NCBI GenBank assembly: GCA_002685115.1
Contig: NYWQ01000032.1
Location: forward strand, 12,629 to 18,032
Direction: 5' to 3'
Source of the DNA: Flavobacteriales bacterium
GTDB taxonomy: Bacteria > Bacteroidota > Bacteroidia > Flavobacteriales > UBA7430
Length of the DNA stretch: 5,404 nt
Position 1 is the stretch's first letter. Each line of letters starts with the position of its first letter. This document shows, in pieces, positions 1 to 5,404 of the stretch. Made by a program: the position numbers and the translations under genes. Below the pieces are notes generated by a model. It had not been told where the DNA came from. It worked only from the letters and a program-made list of their open reading frames with translations, and searched no databases.

Positions 1-654
1 AAAGGTTCTTTAACAATTAAATCTACCAGGCCAATCTACAGAGCTTCTTACAACTCTCCGATAATAAGCATTGTCGATACTGATTTTAGTTTTGAATATG
101 TTGAGAATCAAACTTTAGAATTCAACGAACACAATCATACTTCTAATTTAATATCTACGCTTGCATATTATGCCTACATTATTATTGGTATGGATAACGA
201 TTCGTTTTCTGCATTAAGTGGAGAAAGCTCTTTTTTAAAAGCAAATAAAGTTGTTACTAATGCCCAAAGTGACAACAAAGCAGTTGGTTGGAAACCTTAT
301 GAAGGAACTTTTAACCGTTATTGGTTGATAGAAAATTTACTTCACAACGATTTTAAGCCTTTAAGAAATGGTATGTATAGTTACCATATTGATGGTTTGG
401 ATGTTTTAGGTGATCAAGCCGAGGCGGGTAGAGATGAAATAACTGCTGCACTTTACAACGTTAAAACAAGTGCAGATAAAAAACAAAACTCCTACTTGGT
501 TAAACTTTTTTTTGATGCCAAGGTAACCGAAATTACAAAGGTCTTTTCAGATGGTTTTATTACCAATAAGAATGAAATCGTACAAATGCTTAAGCAGGTT
601 AACCCTTCAAATTCCTCTAAGTGGGAAGGGATGCTAAAAGAACAAGGAAAGTAA
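1..654 (+). CDS. porD: PorD-like (DUF4835) protein, C-terminal part, 5' truncated
   Basis: The reading frame is open from the first base, so this is the last 217 residues of a longer protein. The ATG at 190 is internal (residue 64), because conserved sequence continues upstream of it. Recognisable DUF4835 features are an RPIYRASYNSP segment at residues 10-20, NLISTLAYYAYIIIGMD at about 48-65, and a late SYLVKLFFDAK segment near 165-175 before the C-terminal SKWEGM. Family members are roughly 300 residues with an N-terminal signal peptide; that part lies off the window, so export cannot be seen here. The family is annotated as PorD, linked to type IX secretion (surface export and gliding) in Bacteroidota; its biochemical role is not established. 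In Flavobacteriia it typically sits just before recN, as here, with only 3 bases between the genes. Family call is confident; the functional label is inferred from homology. Confidence 0.82.
   Translation, partial: KGSLTIKSTRPIYRASYNSPIISIVDTDFSFEYVENQTLEFNEHNHTSNLISTLAYYAYIIIGMDNDSFSALSGESSFLKANKVVTNAQSDNKAVGWKPYEGTFNRYWLIENLLHNDFKPLRNGMYSYHIDGLDVLGDQAEAGRDEITAALYNVKTSADKKQNSYLVKLFFDAKVTEITKVFSDGFITNKNEIVQMLKQVNPSNSSKWEGMLKEQGK
644..651 (+). promoter_or_regulatory. Possible ribosome binding site for recN
   Basis: The purine run AAGGAAAG ends 6 bases before the recN ATG and overlaps the last codons of the upstream gene. The spacing suits a Shine-Dalgarno site, and it supports the ATG at 658 as the start. 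Bacteroidota often initiate without strong Shine-Dalgarno pairing, and the run lies in Lys-rich coding sequence, so it may be incidental. An ATG at 654 that overlaps the porD stop codon leads to a stop after two codons and is not a usable start. Confidence 0.35.
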
Positions 655-657
655 TGT

Positions 658-2340
658 ATGCTTAAACAACTCTCGATAAAAAATTATGCGATTATCGATT
701 TTTTAGAAATCGATTTTAAAAGTGGCTTTTCTGTTCTTACTGGTGAAACGGGCTCAGGTAAATCTATTATACTAGGTGCTTTACACTTATTAATGGGAAA
801 CAGAGCAGACACTAAGTCTGTTCTAAACCTTGAAAAGAAATGTATCATTGAAGGAATGTTTTCTATTGGGAATTACAACTTAAAAGACTTTTTTGAATCA
901 AATGACTTAGACTATGAGCCTAAAGAAACTTATATCAGAAGAGAGATTTCTAAACATGGAAAAACAAGAGCTTTTATAAATGATACGCCCGTTAGTTTGT
1001 CTATTTTAAAAGCGTTATCATTTTTCTTAATAGACATTCATTCGCAGCACCAAACCTTACTTTTAAGCTCATCCAATGTTCAATTAAGTCTTATTGATAG
1101 TTTAGCTCAATCTAGCGTTCAATCTCACACAAAACTATTAAGTGAATACCAGGTTGGATATACAGAATTAAAATCTTTAGAAAAAGAGCTTAACATTGCT
1201 TTAAATGATGGAGAAGAGTCTAAGACTCAACTAGATTATCTTTCTTTCTTACACAAAGAAATTGAAGAAGCTAATTTACTCCCTAATGAAAAGGAGCAGT
1301 TAGAAGATCTTGTCAAAGTGTCTGAAAATCAAGATGAAGTAAATCAAGTACTACAAAAGATTAATTACATACTTGATTCAAATCATACGAATTTACCTGT
1401 AGTTTCTCAACTACTAGATTTAGTTAAAGATTTAGATAAAATTAGTACATACAGTGAGCAATATGCTACAATCGCATCAAGACTTAACAGCTCCATAATT
1501 GAATTAAACGATATTGCTAAAGAGAGTGAGGTTCTTCTATCAGAAATTGAATTAAATACTAACGATATTGAATTTACCAAAGATCGTCTAAATTTAATAA
1601 ATCAATTGGAGCAAAAGCATCGAGCGCTAAACTTTCAAGATCTGTTAGTAAAGTTCGAAACAATTTCTAACAAATTAATAAGCTATTCAACAATAGAAAA
1701 AACGGTAGAAAAGTTAGAAAAATCTATAAAAAAGGTTCAAGAAGAACTCTTTAAGAAAGCCAAAAAAATATCTTCAAACAGAAAGTTAGTTAAACAAAAA
1801 ACGGAGAAATTTATTGTTTCTAAACTGAATGATTTAGGGATTAAAAATGGGCAATTTGAAGTTCAATTTAGTCAAAAAAAAGAGCTTCAAGAAAATGGAA
1901 ATGATCTAGTTAGCTTTATGTTTTCAGCTAATAAAGGAGTTGCATTGCAAGAAATGTCTCAAGTAGCATCCGGAGGAGAATCGTCTAGATTAATGTTAGC
2001 TGTTAAAGCTTTAGTAGCAAAACATTTAGCACTTCCTTGTTTGGTTTTAGATGAAATTGACACAGGTGTTTCAGGAGAAATCGCAAGTAAAATTGGTAGT
2101 ATTCTTAGTGAAATGTCCAAGCAAACTCAACTCATTGTGATCAGTCATTTACCTCAAGTTGCTTCAAAAGCATCCACACATTATAAAGTAGAAAAACTTG
2201 ACATAAACGAAAAAACTCAAACCAATATAAGATTACTAACAGCAGAGCAACGCACAATCGAACTTGCTAAAATGCTTAGTGGTGAACATGTTAGTAAAGC
2301 AGCTTTAGAAAATGCAAAAGCACTTCTTACAAATGAGTAA
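658..2340 (+). CDS. recN: DNA repair protein RecN
   Basis: Complete SMC-like ABC ATPase of 560 residues, close to the usual RecN length of about 550. RecN is a cytoplasmic protein that acts early in double-strand break repair, tethering DNA ends and assisting RecA-dependent recombination. Visible motifs in order: Walker A GETGSGKS at 29-36; a Q-loop region IDIHSQHQ at 125-132; a helical coiled-coil middle from about 150 to 370, rich in Glu, Lys and Leu; ABC signature ASGGESSR at 437-444; Walker B CLVLDEID at 461-468 with the DTGVSG D-loop following; and the H-loop histidine H497 in VISHLPQVA. All ATPase elements are intact and there is no frameshift. The start is fixed by MLKQLSIKNYAII, which matches the normal RecN N-terminus. 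It lies 3 bases after the PorD-like gene and is probably cotranscribed with it. No SOS-box-like operator can be recognised directly upstream. Confidence 0.97.
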   Translation: MLKQLSIKNYAIIDFLEIDFKSGFSVLTGETGSGKSIILGALHLLMGNRADTKSVLNLEKKCIIEGMFSIGNYNLKDFFESNDLDYEPKETYIRREISKHGKTRAFINDTPVSLSILKALSFFLIDIHSQHQTLLLSSSNVQLSLIDSLAQSSVQSHTKLLSEYQVGYTELKSLEKELNIALNDGEESKTQLDYLSFLHKEIEEANLLPNEKEQLEDLVKVSENQDEVNQVLQKINYILDSNHTNLPVVSQLLDLVKDLDKISTYSEQYATIASRLNSSIIELNDIAKESEVLLSEIELNTNDIEFTKDRLNLINQLEQKHRALNFQDLLVKFETISNKLISYSTIEKTVEKLEKSIKKVQEELFKKAKKISSNRKLVKQKTEKFIVSKLNDLGIKNGQFEVQFSQKKELQENGNDLVSFMFSANKGVALQEMSQVASGGESSRLMLAVKALVAKHLALPCLVLDEIDTGVSGEIASKIGSILSEMSKQTQLIVISHLPQVASKASTHYKVEKLDINEKTQTNIRLLTAEQRTIELAKMLSGEHVSKAALENAKALLTNE

Positions 2341-2387
2341 GAAAAAAAATATTTAAATTATATTTGTAAAAACTTAACAAAATTCGC
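2341..2387 (+). promoter_or_regulatory. recN-fabI spacer with Bacteroidota-type -7 element
   Basis: This 47-base AT-rich spacer contains TATATTTG at 2359-2366, an exact match to the Bacteroidota sigma-A -7 consensus TAnnTTTG. Transcription would begin around 2371-2374, giving a leader of about 15 bases before the fabI ATG at 2388. No TTTG or TTG is present at the expected -33 distance (about 17-23 bases upstream), so the promoter is only half supported. There is no hairpin here that would stop read-through from recN, so fabI could be transcribed both from recN and from this site. No Shine-Dalgarno sequence precedes the ATG, which is common in this phylum. Confidence 0.5.
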
Positions 2388-3200
2388 ATGTTATTAAAAG
2401 GGAAAAAGGGAATTATATTTGGCGCATTAGATTCTAAGTCAATTGCTTGGAAAGTAGCCGAAGAAGCAAAAAAACAAGGAGCGGATTTTGTTCTTACAAA
2501 TGCACCCATTGCAATGCGAATGGGAGCAATTAGCGAGCTCGCTGAAAAGTGCAATGCAGAAGTAATACCCGCAGATGCTACCTCTATGGAAGATTTAGAA
2601 AATCTATTCATCAAGGCTCAAGAAGTACTTGGAGGTAAAATTGATTTTGTATTACACTCTATTGGAATGTCGGTAAATGTTCGTAAAGGCAAGCACTACA
2701 CAAATTTAAGTCATGATTTTATGATGAAAGGTATGGATGTTTCAGCAATGTCTTTTCATAGAGTGATGCAAACAGCTATGAAATTAGATGCAATGAATGA
2801 ATGGGGATCTATTGTAGCACTATCTTATATTGCTGCGCAGAGAACTTTTCCAGACTACAACGATATGGCAGATAATAAGGCCTATTTAGAGTCTATTGCT
2901 CGAAGTTTTGGATATCATTTTGGGAAGAAAAAGAAAGTTCGTGTAAATACGATTTCTCAATCTCCAACCATGACCACTGCCGGAAGTGGGGTAAAAGGTT
3001 TTGACGGATTCTACAAATACGCAGATATGATGTCACCATTAGGTAATGCTCCTTCAGAGGACTGTGCTAATTATGTGATTTCGTTATTTTCTGACCTTAC
3101 TCGTATGGTTACCATGCAGAATTTATTTCACGATGGAGGCTTTTCGTTTACGGGTGTAAGTGAAGAATTGATGGATAATTTCATCTCAAATGAATCTTAG
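2388..3200 (+). CDS. fabI: Enoyl-[acyl-carrier-protein] reductase (FabI, SDR family)
   Basis: Complete 270-residue protein, similar in length to E. coli FabI (262). FabI carries out the last step of each fatty acid elongation cycle, reducing trans-2-enoyl-ACP to acyl-ACP with NAD(P)H in the cytoplasm. The N-terminal dinucleotide fold has the FabI-type variant FGALDSKSIAW at 11-21; D63 in PADAT and the HSIG motif at 90-93 contact the cofactor in homologues. The catalytic set is present: Y147 (in LSYIAA), Y157 and K164 in the Y-x6-K spacing of FabI, followed by RVNTIS at 185-190 and DGGFS at 249-253. The segments NAPIAMRMG and NEWGSIVAL are typical of FabI from Bacteroidota and differ from the proteobacterial enzyme. 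The ATG at 2388 gives the expected MLLKGKKGIIFG start; the next in-frame Met (residue 42) would delete the cofactor fold. The gene is followed by a terminator-like hairpin. Single-domain and intact. Confidence 0.93.
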   Translation: MLLKGKKGIIFGALDSKSIAWKVAEEAKKQGADFVLTNAPIAMRMGAISELAEKCNAEVIPADATSMEDLENLFIKAQEVLGGKIDFVLHSIGMSVNVRKGKHYTNLSHDFMMKGMDVSAMSFHRVMQTAMKLDAMNEWGSIVALSYIAAQRTFPDYNDMADNKAYLESIARSFGYHFGKKKKVRVNTISQSPTMTTAGSGVKGFDGFYKYADMMSPLGNAPSEDCANYVISLFSDLTRMVTMQNLFHDGGFSFTGVSEELMDNFISNES

Positions 3201-3219
3201 AAATTCTATTTAAATAAAT

Positions 3220-3247
3220 AAAAAAGGAGCTCTAGAGCTCCTTTTTT
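3220..3247. terminator. Bidirectional intrinsic terminator between fabI and clpC
   Basis: A perfect 28-base inverted repeat consists of six A, then the 16-base palindrome GGAGCTCTAGAGCTCC (3226-3241), then six of a run of seven T (3242-3248). As RNA it forms a 12-bp stem (6 strong pairs plus 6 A-U) with a CUAG loop. On the plus strand the stem is followed by U7; on the minus strand by U6 and further A/U-rich bases. It begins 19 bases after the fabI stop and lies about 18 bases beyond the clpC stop. The symmetrical layout between convergent genes fits a shared rho-independent terminator. Confidence 0.9.
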
Positions 3248-3265
3248 TATTACTATAATCATAAA

Positions 3266-5404
3266 TTATTTTACTTTTTTGGCTCTAGGTTTTGTTATTT
3301 TTATTTTTATGGATTCTTTCTTTTTATCCACATCTACCAAAATCTTGTCGCCTTCAGTAATATTTTTAGCTATAATTTCTTCAGCCAAAATATCTTCTAC
3401 ATATTTCTGAATAGCTCTTTTAAGTGGTCTTGCGCCATATGCAGCATCAAATCCTTTGTCCGCAATAAAATCTTTGGCAGCATCCGTAATTTTTGGAGTA
3501 AAGCCAATATCTTTTATACGTAAAAACAGTTTATTTAATTCTATATCTATAATTTGATGAATGTCATCTTTTGTAAGTGAGTTGAATAAAACAACATCAT
3601 CAATACGATTTAAGAATTCCGGAGCAAAAGTTTTCTTTAAAGAGCCCTCTAAAACACTTTTAGTATGTTCATCAAGATTGCTTTTTCTCGCAGAAGTACT
3701 AAAACCAACACCAGAGCCAAACTCTTTTAATTTTCGAGTTCCAATGTTAGAAGTCATGATGATAATTGTGTTTTTAAAATCAATTTTCCTTCCCAAACTA
3801 TCGGTAAGAATTCCATCATCAAGTGCTTGCAGTAGTAAGTTAAAAACATCCGGATGCGCTTTTTCTATTTCATCCAACAATATAACAGAATAAGGCTTCC
3901 TTCTAACGCGTTCAGTTAGCTGCCCACCTTCTTCGTATCCAACATAGCCCGGAGGCGCACCAACAAGTCTAGAAATGGAGAACTTTTCCATATATTCACT
4001 CATATCAATACGAATCATTGAGGAGTCGTTGTCAAAAAGAAATTTTGACAACTCCTTAGCGAGCTGAGTTTTTCCAACTCCTGTGGGACCTAAGAAAATA
4101 AAAGAACCTATGGGTTTGTTTGGATCCTTAAGGCCAACTCTATTTCTTTGAATTGCAAGAACAATTTTTGCGATGGCATCGTCTTGTCCAATTACATTTT
4201 CCTTCAATTGGCTAGTCATACTTGATAACTTCGAGTTCTCTTTCTCGGCAATACGATTAACAGGTATTCCTGTCATCATAGCAATCACTTCTGCCACATC
4301 TTGTTCTGTAACGGTTTCACGGTTAGATTTCACCTCTTCTTCCCAAGAAATTTGAGCTTCTAATAATTCATTTTCGGTTTTCTTTTCATCGTCTCTTAGT
4401 TGAGCAGCTTTTTCATAACGTTGTTGTTTAACAACATCAACTTTTTGTAAACGTATTTCAGTAAGTTTTGCTTCAAGAGCGATAATCGATTTTGGAACAT
4501 TAATGTTTGTAATATGCACTCTTGAACCAGCTTCATCTAGAGCATCAATGGCTTTATCAGGAAGATGTCTATCACTTATGTATCTACTCGTTAAATTGAC
4601 ACACGCATTTAGTGCTTCATCAGTATAGGTAACATTATGATGCGCTTCGTAGCGGTCTTTTATGTTCATTAAAATTTGAACAGACTCTTCATTCGTAGTT
4701 GGTTCTACCAATACTTTCTGAAATCTGCGTTCTAATGCACCATCTTTCTCAATATGTTGTCTATACTCATCTAATGTTGTTGCACCTATACATTGAAGCT
4801 CTCCTCTTGCGAGAGCGGGTTTAAACATATTTGAGGCATCTAAACTACCGGCAGCTCCACCAGCTCCAACTATTGTATGAATTTCATCTATAAAAAGGAT
4901 GATGTTAGGATTCTTTTCCAATTCGTTTAAAACGGCTTTCATGCGTTCTTCGAACTGACCACGGTATTTTGTTCCTGCAACTAAAGAAGCCAAGTCGAGC
5001 GTTACAATTCTTTTGTCAAACAGTACTCTAGAAACCTTTTTTTGTACGATGCGAAGAGCCAAACCCTCTGCGATAGCAGATTTACCAACACCGGGCTCAC
5101 CAATTAACATCGGATTGTTCTTTTTACGACGAGATAAAATTTGTGAAACACGTTCAATTTCTTTCTCTCGACCAACAACTGGATCAAGTTTATTGTCTTC
5201 AGCAAATTTGGTTAAATCTCTGCCGAAATTATCAAGTACAGGCGTTTTAGATTGTGTACCCTTTTTTTCAGATCTAAAATCGCTTGAATCTCGACTCTCG
5301 AAATCATCATCATCGTTTTTAGATAAGTTTTCAACTCTAAAGGGCTGCTCAATATTGGAATCAGATGCAAGATCTTCGAATTGAGCTTTTACATTATGAT
5401 AGTT
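3266..5404 (-). CDS. clpC: ATP-dependent Clp protease ATP-binding subunit ClpC, N-terminus truncated
   Basis: Hsp100 AAA+ unfoldase that feeds substrates to the ClpP peptidase in the cytoplasm. The frame is open through the right edge, so 712 residues are seen and about 130-140 (most of the N-domain) are missing. The ATG at 5110 is internal: RRKKNNP precedes it and leads directly into Walker A. In fragment numbering: acidic linker about 13-53; D1 Walker A GEPGVGKS 102-109, pore loop KYRG 146-149, Walker B D173/E174, arginine pair R226/R227; short M-domain coiled coil about 300-360 with a UVR-like YEKAAQLRDDE stretch near 330; D2 Walker A GPTGVGKT 439-446, pore loop GYVG 486-489, Walker B D511/E512, sensor-1 N553, arginine finger R600, sensor-2 GARP 657-660. 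The short M-domain and the VGF tripeptide at 566-568 (ClpP-docking loop) mark ClpC rather than ClpB. The C-terminus is Lys-rich. It converges on fabI; its promoter is outside the window. Confidence 0.95.
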   Translation of the reverse strand, partial: NYHNVKAQFEDLASDSNIEQPFRVENLSKNDDDDFESRDSSDFRSEKKGTQSKTPVLDNFGRDLTKFAEDNKLDPVVGREKEIERVSQILSRRKKNNPMLIGEPGVGKSAIAEGLALRIVQKKVSRVLFDKRIVTLDLASLVAGTKYRGQFEERMKAVLNELEKNPNIILFIDEIHTIVGAGGAAGSLDASNMFKPALARGELQCIGATTLDEYRQHIEKDGALERRFQKVLVEPTTNEESVQILMNIKDRYEAHHNVTYTDEALNACVNLTSRYISDRHLPDKAIDALDEAGSRVHITNINVPKSIIALEAKLTEIRLQKVDVVKQQRYEKAAQLRDDEKKTENELLEAQISWEEEVKSNRETVTEQDVAEVIAMMTGIPVNRIAEKENSKLSSMTSQLKENVIGQDDAIAKIVLAIQRNRVGLKDPNKPIGSFIFLGPTGVGKTQLAKELSKFLFDNDSSMIRIDMSEYMEKFSISRLVGAPPGYVGYEEGGQLTERVRRKPYSVILLDEIEKAHPDVFNLLLQALDDGILTDSLGRKIDFKNTIIIMTSNIGTRKLKEFGSGVGFSTSARKSNLDEHTKSVLEGSLKKTFAPEFLNRIDDVVLFNSLTKDDIHQIIDIELNKLFLRIKDIGFTPKITDAAKDFIADKGFDAAYGARPLKRAIQKYVEDILAEEIIAKNITEGDKILVDVDKKKESIKIKITKPRAKKVK

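Noticed and set aside
190..654. A start of the first gene at the ATG at 190
   Set aside because: The frame is open upstream to base 1, and residues 1-63 contain conserved DUF4835 sequence, so this Met is internal and the gene is simply cut by the window edge.
2414..2421. A second TATATTTG, identical to the proposed fabI -7 element
   Set aside because: It falls inside fabI codons 9-12, within the cofactor-binding strand. A transcript from it could not encode intact FabI, because the next in-frame Met is residue 42. Such AT-rich matches are expected by chance in this composition.
2327..2614. A 95-codon minus-strand open frame over the recN end and the fabI start
   Set aside because: It is antisense to the conserved FabI cofactor fold and has no recognisable domain or start signal, so it is a coding shadow.
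3266..5110. A short 614-residue ClpC starting at the ATG at 5110
   Set aside because: Conserved D1 sequence (VVGREKEIERVSQIL, then RRKKNNP) lies in frame upstream and continues to the window edge, so the true start is outside the window.
5013..5384. A 123-codon open frame on the plus strand opposite clpC
   Set aside because: It lies wholly antisense to strongly conserved ClpC sequence (D1 Walker A region and linker), and its Ser-rich translation resembles no family I know. The same holds for the shorter plus-strand open frames at 3561-3893 and 4173-4355.
3266..5404. ClpB or ClpA identity for the minus-strand AAA+ protein
   Set aside because: ClpB has a long M-domain and lacks a ClpP-docking tripeptide, and ClpA lacks the UVR-like middle segment. 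This protein has a short M-domain with the UVR-like stretch and a VGF loop, as in ClpC.

Overview
This AT-rich window looks like ordinary core chromosome of a member of Bacteroidota, most likely Flavobacteriales. Three things point there: a DUF4835/PorD-type protein (a family tied to the type IX secretion system), a FabI of the Bacteroidota type, and a TAnnTTTG promoter element with no clear Shine-Dalgarno site before fabI. No mobile element, CRISPR array, tRNA, rRNA or horizontally acquired island is visible.

Layout. Bases 1-654 (+) are the C-terminal 217 residues of a PorD-like protein, cut by the window's left edge. Three bases later, 658-2340 (+) encodes complete RecN, the SMC-like DNA repair ATPase. 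A 47-base AT-rich spacer carrying a likely -7 promoter element leads into fabI, 2388-3200 (+), a complete enoyl-ACP reductase. A 65-base intergenic region holds a perfect inverted repeat flanked by A and T runs, which should end transcription from both sides. From 3266 to the right edge, on the minus strand, lies most of clpC (712 residues seen), an Hsp100 AAA+ unfoldase missing only its N-terminal domain.

How the genes relate. porD and recN are tightly packed and probably cotranscribed. fabI may be read through from recN and may also have its own promoter. clpC converges on fabI and is a separate transcription unit whose promoter lies outside the window. The products work in different processes: surface secretion and gliding, double-strand break repair, fatty acid elongation, and protein quality control. 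The grouping therefore looks like conserved housekeeping synteny rather than a functional system. I looked for an undescribed system and did not find one. The findings below are modest: lineage-specific residues in FabI, a variable acidic linker in ClpC, and the transcription signals.
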